Below, piece after piece: positions 55,709 through 64,000 of a stretch of DNA of 64,000 nucleotides. The notes beneath the pieces were generated by a model. It saw only the letters and a list, made by a program, of their open reading frames with translations. It did no database searches and was not told the origin of the DNA. Position 1 is the first letter of the stretch. Each line of letters begins with the position of its first letter. The position numbers were made by a program, and so were the translations under genes. Origin of the DNA: Acidobacteriota bacterium (GTDB taxonomy: Bacteria > Acidobacteriota > Terriglobia > Acidiferrales > UBA7541); the NCBI GenBank assembly GCA_013289825.1, contig JABCZF010000019.1, positions 32,031 through 96,030 of the forward strand, in the 5' to 3' direction.

Positions 55709-56086
55709 TCAAAGAAACGCAACCACATCAATCTCCACCAATGCATCCTTCGGCAACCGCGCTGCCTCGACCGTCGAGCGCGCCGGCGGAGCTGCCGTGA
55801 AATAACGCGCATAAACTTCGTTCATCGCCGTGAACTCGTTCATGTCCTTCAGGTATACGGTTGTCTTCACGACGTGGCCGAGCGATACGCCGCTGGCTTC
55901 CAGGATCGCCTTCAGGTTTTCCATGACGCGCTCGGTCTGCAGGCGCACGTCGGTGCCGGTAAATTCTCCGCTCTCCGGGTCCAGCGCAATCTGGCCGGAA
56001 AGGAAAAGGAATCCATTTGCCTTGATCGCCTGCGAATACGGGCCGATGGGTTTCGGGCCGCGCGGGGTGAATACAACATCTTTCAT
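55709..56086 (-). CDS. RidA family protein
   Basis: A 125-residue YjgF/YER057c/UK114-type protein that hydrolyses reactive enamine and imine intermediates made by PLP enzymes, protecting metabolism. The family residues are [23 protein letters not shown] and the C-terminal [23 protein letters not shown], with the substrate-binding arginine. ATG 56086 has AGGAGA nine bases upstream; a long frame that continues to 56554 in the same phase overlaps the next gene and is not used. Confidence 0.93.
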   Translation of the reverse strand: MKDVVFTPRGPKPIGPYSQAIKANGFLFLSGQIALDPESGEFTGTDVRLQTERVMENLKAILEASGVSLGHVVKTTVYLKDMNEFTAMNEVYARYFTAAPPARSTVEAARLPKDALVEIDVVAFL

Positions 56087-56145
56087 CGGAGTGTCTCCTG
56101 AAATGCGGAGAGCAGAATAACAGACGGAAGGAACGAACGGGAGGA

Positions 56146-56754
56146 CTAGCGGGGACGCCGGCCGCGGTTGCGGACGAATTCCGTGTGGGAATGGTTGCGG
56201 GCGGATTCGAGCCTGGAGACATAGGCTTCGGCCTGCGGGCCCGAAAGGCCCTGGTAAATCAACTCGAGAATCTTTTTTTCGGACTCGCCGATATTTTTCA
56301 GCCGGCCGATCTGCGCGCTGGTAAGCGTCGGCAACCCCTGCTCGCGGCGCTCGATGACCACCTGAACCGTGCCGTTTGAAAGGCCGATGAGCTTCAGCAT
56401 CACCGCGTCGCTGCTGAGAGCATCCAGCTTGTCCGCCTGGGCCATTTCCAGAATTTGCGCGTCGGTGTAGCCCGCGCCGGACAGCTCTATCACAGAATCG
56501 CCGCTCGAGAACTCGTGATTGTGATCGCGCGCCGCTTTCAAAAGGGAAAGGCACAGCGGGTCGCTGGCGCCGGCGTGTTTCAGTTTGGTGAGCTCGCCCA
56601 CTTCCGCGCTCGAAACGTTCATCTTCTTGATCTGCGCAAGATTACTGGACCACATCCCCGACTGGTCGAGGGCAGTGTAGTCAATCTTCGGCTGCGTCTT
56701 GCAACCAGCTAGACCAAAGACCAGCAGGCAGAGGGGCAGGAGTGGTTTCCGCAT
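56146..56754 (-). CDS. Hypothetical lipoprotein
   Basis: A 202-residue protein with a lipobox signal (LLVFGLAGC, the cysteine being the lipid site). The body is helical and has three loosely similar units, each with a hydrophobic pattern around [39 protein letters not shown] and [18 protein letters not shown]. It resembles proteins with short SHOCT-like or helix-turn units but I cannot place it. ATG 56754 was chosen for the lipoprotein signal, over an in-frame start at 56808. Confidence 0.75.
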   Translation of the reverse strand: MRKPLLPLCLLVFGLAGCKTQPKIDYTALDQSGMWSSNLAQIKKMNVSSAEVGELTKLKHAGASDPLCLSLLKAARDHNHEFSSGDSVIELSGAGYTDAQILEMAQADKLDALSSDAVMLKLIGLSNGTVQVVIERREQGLPTLTSAQIGRLKNIGESEKKILELIYQGLSGPQAEAYVSRLESARNHSHTEFVRNRGRRPR

Positions 56755-56840
56755 GATTCCAGTGTATGCGGTACAAGGCGGCAACGGTGGGCCTGTGCTC
56801 TGGTCCACACTGGACGGCGGGACAGGGGATTAAAAGCGGC

Positions 56841-59057
<2,217 letters not shown>

Positions 59058-59185
59058 GCTCCAGTATACCAAAAGCCGCCATTCAACCGGTTTTTGGCGC
59101 GCTGGAGCGAATGGGGTGGATCTTGATCAATCGGCGTGGATTGCCCGGTTTGAGCTCAGGGCAACCAGTTCTCCCGCCGGGCCCG

Positions 59186-59896
59186 TCACTTGGACTCTTT
59201 CTGCCACCTTTTGTGCTGCTGGGTAATCGAGACATAGCACTCGCAGGCCGCGGCCTCCAGCCCCAAACGGTCGTCAATCATGACCGCGCCACGGGCGAAG
59301 CTAATGAGCTCCGCTCTTTGCAGAAAACCCAAGGCGACCGTCACGCTCGCCCGGCGCATCCCCAGCATGTGCGCGAGAAATTCCTGCGTGAGGCGGACCT
59401 GGCTGCCGCCCAGCCGGTCCTGGCTCATCAGCAGCCATCTCGCCAGCCTCTGGTTCGCGTTATGCAGCCGGTTGCACGCCGCGATTTGCGCCGACTGCAC
59501 CGCAACCTCCTGCCCAAATTGCCCCAAACGCTTCCGCAGCGCCGGACAATCGGCCAGAGCGACGATCATGTCCCCGGCTCCTATCCGGAACGCGGTCCCT
59601 GCGACCTGAACAATCACTCGGCTGGCGCTGCTCCTCAGTCCAGCCACCAGCGGCAGCCCCACAAAGCCTTCCGCACCAGTCAGACCCACTTCCACGATCT
59701 TGCCGTTCCCGAGCACCGTGAGGATCGACGCCAGCCCGCTGCGCATGAAGTAGCAATAGGCGATCGGCTTCGCCGCCTCGTTCAAGATCGCGTGCAGCGG
59801 CAGCGGCACCAGTGCCAATTTTGGGAAAATGGTTTTGAATTCCTTACGGGGCAATTTCCGCAGAATGCCGTTAAAGAGCGCAGCGTGCTTGATCAC
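59186..59896 (-). CDS. Crp/Fnr family transcription regulator
   Basis: A 236-residue regulator with an N-terminal cyclic-nucleotide-binding-like beta barrel (about 10-130) and a C-terminal winged helix (RLARWLLMSQDRLGG, then the recognition region RLTQEFLAHMLGMRRASVTVAL). No cluster cysteine pattern of FNR is seen, so it is not an oxygen sensor of that kind. It diverges from the XRE/S24 gene. GTG 59896 has AAGGAG at 9 bases. The ligand is unknown. Confidence 0.92.
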   Translation of the reverse strand: MIKHAALFNGILRKLPRKEFKTIFPKLALVPLPLHAILNEAAKPIAYCYFMRSGLASILTVLGNGKIVEVGLTGAEGFVGLPLVAGLRSSASRVIVQVAGTAFRIGAGDMIVALADCPALRKRLGQFGQEVAVQSAQIAACNRLHNANQRLARWLLMSQDRLGGSQVRLTQEFLAHMLGMRRASVTVALGFLQRAELISFARGAVMIDDRLGLEAAACECYVSITQQHKRWQKESK

Positions 59897-60054
59897 TCGG
59901 CTCCTTGACGAAATCTAACAGAGTCCGCAGGGAAAGCTGGCTCGAATGGGGTGAAGAGAGTCTTAAGCGCACGGTCCTACAGTACGCTGATTTAACGTTC
60001 GCGGCTAGCCCATATCGTTAGCTTGCGCGCCACTCCCGGCGGTTGCGCCAAATC

Positions 60055-60068
60055 GTACGCTAGCGTAC
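60055..60068. promoter_or_regulatory. Palindrome, candidate operator for the XRE/S24 gene
   Basis: GTACGCTAGCGTAC is a perfect 14-base palindrome 26 bases before the ATG at 60095, in the region shared with the divergent Crp gene. Its position in the promoter zone and symmetry fit a dimer-binding site, for example for the HTH protein encoded next to it. Only one copy is clear; a less regular TAACG/CGTTA arrangement lies at 59994-60020. Confidence 0.45.
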
Positions 60069-60094
60069 AGTTCTCCCTGGAAAAGAGATCCGCC

Positions 60095-60868
60095 ATGCTC
60101 CGGAAACCACCCCCCTCCGGCAAACCTGCTTGGGCAAAAGCTATCCGTACCTTGCGCGAAAGCCTCCAGTTGAACCAGGCAGACTTTGGTTCAAGACTGG
60201 GCTTTTCCGCCATGGCCGTATCGCGCTGGGAACGAGGCGCGCAAGAGCCGCCTTCCCACGGCTATATCGGACTTGGAAATCTCGCCCGCGACTCTTCCTG
60301 CTGGTATTTCTGGGAACGCGCCGGCCTGCGCAGCGAACACGTGCTGCGCGTCCTGCCTACCCTGGAACGAAACACCAGGTATTCGAAATTGCAGAATTTT
60401 GAAATCGTGAGCGCCGGCACTGGTCCAAAGCAGTACCACGACAAGATCGAGCTCGTTGCCTTGCCCCTCCTAAAGGTGCAGGCCGCTTCGCACGGAGAGA
60501 AGGGCGACGACCTGCACTTGCTGAGCGATGCGCCAATTGAGAGCATGATGGCCGCGCCGAAAGACTGGTGCCCCAATCCCGCCTACACAAGTTGCTTGAG
60601 AGTGCGAGGCAATTCCATGGCCCCCATGATCCAGGACGGATTCGTGGTTGCCGTTGACTCCTCACAAATCGACATGAACAGCTTGGACGGGAAAATTGTC
60701 ATCGCCTGGCATAAGGACGTGGGTTTGACGATCTCGCGCTTCCGGCTCTACGATCACACCGCGGTTCTCGTTCCGGAGAATTCCGAATATGGGGCTGTCG
60801 CCATCAGTGCCAAGCAGCCGTGGAAAGTCGTAGCCACCGTGCTGTGGTGGATTGGCAAAGCGCCATAA
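60095..60868 (+). CDS. XRE helix-turn-helix protein with S24/LexA-like domain
   Basis: A 257-residue regulator in the style of phage repressors and LexA-like proteins. The N-terminal HTH (RTLRESLQLNQADFGSRLG then AMAVSRWERGAQEP) is followed by a C-terminal S24 peptidase fold with RVRGNSMAPMIQDGFVVAVD, in which Ser174 is the nucleophile. At the expected lysine position (TVKRF in LexA) the sequence is TISRF, so Ser214 stands where the general base should be. It may bind DNA without self-cleavage. ATG 60095 is chosen for the basic N-terminus; a longer frame begins at 60023. A palindrome lies just upstream (60055). Confidence 0.87.
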   Translation: MLRKPPPSGKPAWAKAIRTLRESLQLNQADFGSRLGFSAMAVSRWERGAQEPPSHGYIGLGNLARDSSCWYFWERAGLRSEHVLRVLPTLERNTRYSKLQNFEIVSAGTGPKQYHDKIELVALPLLKVQAASHGEKGDDLHLLSDAPIESMMAAPKDWCPNPAYTSCLRVRGNSMAPMIQDGFVVAVDSSQIDMNSLDGKIVIAWHKDVGLTISRFRLYDHTAVLVPENSEYGAVAISAKQPWKVVATVLWWIGKAP

Positions 60869-60942
60869 GCGACAACGTCAGAATGTCTGGTGGTTGGCTG
60901 GACTGTTTGGCTCGGCTTAAGTCGCCGCGGGCCGCGACCAAC

Positions 60943-61200
60943 TCAAAACGAATCGCGCAGCGGCAGGTTCGGATGCCGCCTGTTCCATTCCGCCCGCGCC
61001 TCGCTCAGTTGCGCTGTCAGGTCCGCGGTCTCGGGATGATCCGGACTCGGGCCCTCGGAATAGCTGAATTTCGCACTCACGCCAAAGCGCAGAAGTTCTG
61101 AACTCGACATCCTGGAAAAGGGGACGCGCGGACTCTTCTTTCCGGGTGCGCAATTCCCGGTCCGGCGCACGGTGAATTCAATTCTGTCTACCGCCGTCAT
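60943..61200 (-). CDS. Small hypothetical protein
   Basis: An 85-residue soluble protein with a strong ribosome site (AGAGGAG) ten bases upstream of ATG 61200, which supports a real gene; an in-frame TTG two codons earlier is less favoured. It starts MTAVDRIEFTVRRTGNCAPG and has the segment FSRMSSSELLRFGVSAKFSYSEG and a charged helix (LTAQLSEARAEWNRRHP). No family is recognised. It lies between the XRE/S24 gene and the TPR lipoprotein. Confidence 0.6.
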   Translation of the reverse strand: MTAVDRIEFTVRRTGNCAPGKKSPRVPFSRMSSSELLRFGVSAKFSYSEGPSPDHPETADLTAQLSEARAEWNRRHPNLPLRDSF

Positions 61201-61481
61201 TGCCAAGCTCCTCTCTGCGACGGGCGCCTATCAAATTCGGCTAGCCGCTGCCGTTAGAGGATTGTACCGTTGTCACTTATGTGAAGACAAGAGAAAGATA
61301 ATCCTCCTCGGGGAGGCCTCGATCGCATGCGCCGCGGGATTCGGGGGTTGTGGCCAGGTTTAGTCTGAATGGGCGCGGGAACTTTCCGCATTTCTCGGGT
61401 CGCGTTTTGGGAACGCTGGGCGAACAGAAAAGCCCCGGCTTGGCAGCCGCGGCTTCTGGAGTTTTCCTCAAACGTGTTCCG

Positions 61482-62366
61482 TTAGGAGGCTGGCTTTTGC
61501 TCCGGCTGCTCGGCGCGCTTCTGCTTGATTTCCTTCACCCGGTCGAGCAAATCGTCGGCCTGCTTGGTGAGCGCGTCACGTTCTGCGGTTGATTCGACCA
61601 TGTCGGCCTTGCGGCGGTAGAGCAGGTTCAGATAGGTCATGGCGTCGTCATACTCGGGATTGATTTCGATGGCCTTCTTCAGGCTGGCGATGCCGTCGTC
61701 GACCAGTGCGTCATACTTCTGCGTGTAGGCGGTTCGAACATCCGGAGGCAGCGGGTCGGTGTCTCTCACCTGCTTGTTGATGTGCGCCTTGTTATAGTCC
61801 GCGCGCATTTCGGTGTTGCCACGATACGCCAGCGCCCAATCAATCACGCCAATGGAGTAGTACGGCTGGGGATCGAGCGGCTTCAACGCAATATGCTTTT
61901 GGTGGTAAGACTTCGACTCTTCAAATCTCTTTTCGTCAAACGGCTGCCCGGCCATCTGGTAGAGGATCGAGGCCAACCCGTCAATGGCGCTCAGATTATC
62001 GTGAGCTTTTTCGAGCACGAGCTTGTACTCGGCGATGGCCTCATCGCCGTGGCGCTTGTTCTCTTCCGACGGCGCGCCGGGAATGTACTCGCTGGCGTAT
62101 GCCGTCGCCAGATACAAGCGGGCATTCATCAGATCGGGATCAAGTTCCTTCGCTTCCTTGAAGAATTCGACCGCCTTGTCGAATTGCCCTTCCTTGAAAG
62201 CCGCCACGCCCTTGTTCAGAAGGTCGCGCGCGCGCAGTTTGTTGCAGCCCGAAACGCCGGCCGCAAGGATGAACAACGCCACCAGGGCAAACGCCCGGTT
62301 GGCCGTGCGGGAAAACCGCGAGCGGGTTTCCCGTGACACTATTGCATCTGTCATTGAAGCAACCAT
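61482..62366 (-). CDS. TPR-repeat lipoprotein downstream of the ExbD genes
   Basis: A 294-residue protein with a lipobox signal (ILAAGVSGC) and several tetratricopeptide repeats, e.g. LLNKGVAAFKEGQFDKAVEFFKEAKELDPD and GIASLKKAIEINPEYDDAM. TPR proteins mediate protein contacts. The gene follows the three ExbD genes on the same strand with a gap of 73 bases, so it is likely part of the same transport complex operon. ATG 62366 (or 62354) starts the frame. Exact partner unknown. Confidence 0.85.
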   Translation of the reverse strand: MVASMTDAIVSRETRSRFSRTANRAFALVALFILAAGVSGCNKLRARDLLNKGVAAFKEGQFDKAVEFFKEAKELDPDLMNARLYLATAYASEYIPGAPSEENKRHGDEAIAEYKLVLEKAHDNLSAIDGLASILYQMAGQPFDEKRFEESKSYHQKHIALKPLDPQPYYSIGVIDWALAYRGNTEMRADYNKAHINKQVRDTDPLPPDVRTAYTQKYDALVDDGIASLKKAIEINPEYDDAMTYLNLLYRRKADMVESTAERDALTKQADDLLDRVKEIKQKRAEQPEQKPAS

Positions 62367-62439
62367 CCCTGATAAGCGCGGCCGGCTTTCCCGCCGCAGC
62401 TAGGATTCACATCCGCCCACTTGGGCCATTCCATCACGT

Positions 62440-62859
62440 TCAGCGGTTTTTTTCCAGTTCAGAACTCAGCAATCCGATGGGTGTGGCGCCCGCCGAATGC
62501 ATAAGGTCCAGAACCTGGACTACCGCTTGAAACTCCAGCGAACGATCGGCTTGAAGAAACGCAACTCGATCGGAGCGCCGGGCAAAAATATCCTGCAACC
62601 GGGACTGCAACTCCGCAGACCGCACTCCCGACTGGTTGATCCGGACCGAACCATCCGATGCAATCTGAACAATGATTGTTTCGGGTGGATCAATTACGGC
62701 CGGGTGGTCTGTCTGCTCGGGTATAGCCGCGTCCAGCCCCTTCTGGCGATGCGGGATGATCATGAAGATGACCAGCAGCACCAGCAGAATATCAATCAGC
62801 GGGACCACATTTACATCGGATACGATCCCGTGCCTGCCCACAACAACGCCCGTGCCCAT
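62440..62859 (-). CDS. exbD: ExbD/TolR family protein, third copy
   Basis: A 139-residue energiser protein of TonB-type systems, with one N-terminal membrane helix (VVPLIDILLVLLVIFMI) whose aspartate carries protons, and a periplasmic domain. It is the third of three adjacent ExbD-type genes and the shortest. The periplasmic domain ends in SAGATPIGLLSSEL, a common pattern. ATG 62859 follows GAGGTGA. It starts 71 bases after the second copy. Confidence 0.92.
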   Translation of the reverse strand: MGTGVVVGRHGIVSDVNVVPLIDILLVLLVIFMIIPHRQKGLDAAIPEQTDHPAVIDPPETIIVQIASDGSVRINQSGVRSAELQSRLQDIFARRSDRVAFLQADRSLEFQAVVQVLDLMHSAGATPIGLLSSELEKNR

Positions 62860-62930
62860 GAGTCACCTCGCGTAGCGAAATTCCCCTGCGAGGAGGACTC
62901 CCACATCCCTGCGCGAAACCCGAGTGCGGG

Positions 62931-63356
62931 CTACTGCCCTGCTTCCAACTTGGCGGTGATCAGACCGACCTTGTCGATGCCCGCTCCGCGCATAATATCA
63001 ATCGCGCGCGCGACCGACATGAACAGCACGTCGTTGTCGCCCTTGACGAAGGCGACTTTCTCGGCGCGGTCCTTGAACACCTGTTCAATGCGCGGCCCGA
63101 GGGCATCCCAAGTGGTGTCTTCGTTATTGATCTTGAGCTTGTCGCCCTTGAGCACCTGAACCACCACCGTCTTGTTCTCGAGTTCCTGGTTCTGCTCCTT
63201 GTTCGGCGAAGGCTGCGGCACAAGCGTATCCATACCCTTGGGTGTAAGAGGGGTGATAACCATGAAAATGATGATGAGCACCAGCAGAATGTCGATCAGA
63301 GGAACGATATTCGGCGTTGCCATTGCGCCTGAGCTATTACCTACATCCATCCCCAT
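62931..63356 (-). CDS. exbD: ExbD/TolR family protein, second copy
   Basis: A 141-residue ExbD-type protein with membrane helix NIVPLIDILLVLIIIFMVITP and the periplasmic region NKTVVVQVLKGDKLKIN, ending GIDKVGLITAKL. ATG 63356 was chosen because AGGAG lies 8 bases upstream; the frame also extends to GTG 63389 without support. It is one of three ExbD paralogues in a row, which differ clearly in their periplasmic parts and so probably have separate partners. Confidence 0.92.
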   Translation of the reverse strand: MGMDVGNSSGAMATPNIVPLIDILLVLIIIFMVITPLTPKGMDTLVPQPSPNKEQNQELENKTVVVQVLKGDKLKINNEDTTWDALGPRIEQVFKDRAEKVAFVKGDNDVLFMSVARAIDIMRGAGIDKVGLITAKLEAGQ

Positions 63357-63484
63357 TGCGAGATCTCCTGTTGAGCCGCCGCTCATCACTACTTTTGGAG
63401 TTTGGCAGCCGCGCCGGGTGGGAGCCGGCGCGGAGCCTGATACTCAGCAAACGAATGAGCGTACAGCGAATCGCTACTACGTCC

Positions 63485-63949
63485 TCAGTCGCCGGGATTC
63501 GCCTGCGGCTGAGGGGGTTTTGGTGTACTTCCGGGGGCCACGGTTTTATCCGTCAACAGACCGAGCTGGTCAACGCCCGCGGACCGGATTTCATCCACGA
63601 TCGCAACCACATCTCCGTACTTGGCGCGCGCATCGCTCTTCACATAGACGGTCTTGTCCAGTTTGTTGGCGAGGCGGTCCTTGATCTGCCCGGTGATTTC
63701 TTCCTTGGTGATCTTGGTGTTGCCCATGTATAGACTGCCGTCGCGGGTGACCGCAACCACAATCGCGTCATCCTTGTCGGCATCCTTCATATCCCGGGCG
63801 TTCTTGGCCGAAGCCAAGTCCACCTGGTGGGTCTTCTGCAACATGGGGGTGACCACCATGAAGATGATGAGCAGCACGAGCATGATGTCCGCCATCGGAA
63901 TCACGTTCGGTGCTGCCATCTGGGGGCCGGCTTGCGGCTTGTAAGCCAT
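63485..63949 (-). CDS. exbD: ExbD/TolR family protein, first copy
   Basis: A 154-residue ExbD-type protein directly after the partial ExbB-like gene. The membrane helix is VIPMADIMLVLLIIFMVVTP, with the aspartate Asp21 in it. The periplasmic domain is DDAIVVAVTRDGSLYMGNTKIT and later TVYVKSDARAKYGDVVAIVDE. The tail is proline-rich. It begins 18 bases after the upstream gene's stop (ATG 63949, stop at 63968), which is tight enough for one operon. ExbD forms the energy-transducing complex with ExbB in the inner membrane. Confidence 0.93.
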   Translation of the reverse strand: MAYKPQAGPQMAAPNVIPMADIMLVLLIIFMVVTPMLQKTHQVDLASAKNARDMKDADKDDAIVVAVTRDGSLYMGNTKITKEEITGQIKDRLANKLDKTVYVKSDARAKYGDVVAIVDEIRSAGVDQLGLLTDKTVAPGSTPKPPQPQANPGD

Positions 63950-63967
63950 AGTATGCCTTCTTCCGGG

Positions 63968-64000
63968 TTACTTCTTGGTCGCGCCGCGGCGCAGGATGAA
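63968..64000 (-). CDS. C-terminus of an ExbB/TolQ-type protein, cut by the window
   Basis: Only the last ten codons and stop are visible: FILRRGATKK. The frame continues beyond the window. Position right before three ExbD genes makes an ExbB/TolQ/MotA family protein the natural guess, since ExbB precedes ExbD in most operons. The visible residues themselves are too few to identify it. Confidence 0.5.
   Translation of the reverse strand, partial: FILRRGATKK

Overview
The window is GC-rich, densely coded bacterial DNA, about 60 protein genes with short gaps. The gene complement points to a soil-type member of the Acidobacteriota (Terriglobia-like). The pointers are a secreted VWA protein of the kind common there, an LssY_C protein, DinB proteins, many secreted peptidases (M20, M28, S9, rhomboid), tandem DUF3857 proteins, and a Tes-like radical SAM protein of the sort proposed to make membrane-spanning lipids in that phylum. 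This assignment is an inference from protein families; no rRNA or tRNA gene was seen. No phage, insertion sequence or CRISPR array was seen either.

Layout. 1-10 kb: the 3' end of a YqeY gene, a VOC protein, a DinB protein, two overlapping DUF3857/transglutaminase genes (one with its catalytic triad intact, one with it lost), an OPT peptide transporter and a rhomboid protease. 10-22 kb: central metabolism (pyruvate kinase, gpmI abutting a 2-hydroxyacid dehydrogenase, a homoserine dehydrogenase with no usual start codon), an M20 peptidase, a VWA protein, two decayed genes, and three copies of a structured intergenic repeat. 22-33 kb: a glutamate-carboxypeptidase-like M28 peptidase, a gluconokinase fused to an MFS transporter, an APC permease, an FAD amine oxidase, a secreted beta-propeller protein and a membrane phosphoesterase. 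33-42 kb: a YyaL-type protein, moaA behind a structured leader that looks like a Moco riboswitch with its own terminator, a saccharopine-dehydrogenase-like protein, and cstA-ybdD. 42-50 kb: an S9 peptidase fused to a formylglycine-enzyme-like domain, an esterase, a second PNPOx-like protein, LssY_C, LysE, FmdB and small genes. 50-64 kb: the Tes-like radical SAM protein, a beta-lactamase-fold hydrolase, FecR-like and RidA proteins, the (p)ppGpp enzyme, a Crp/Fnr regulator, an XRE/S24 regulator that seems to lack its catalytic lysine, and an ExbB-ExbD-ExbD-ExbD-TPR cluster running off the right edge.

Common threads are peptide and amino-acid scavenging (OPT, CstA, M20, M28, S9, APC, LysE), envelope work (TonB-type energisers, possible membrane-spanning lipid synthesis) and stress control (SpoT, Crp, XRE). 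The strongest leads are the Tes-like protein, the gluconokinase-MFS fusion, the S9-FGE fusion, the moaA leader RNA, and the XRE/S24 protein with a palindrome just upstream. Most genes stand alone or in pairs; real operon signs are limited to gpmI-dehydrogenase, cstA-ybdD, the DUF3857 pair and the ExbD cluster.
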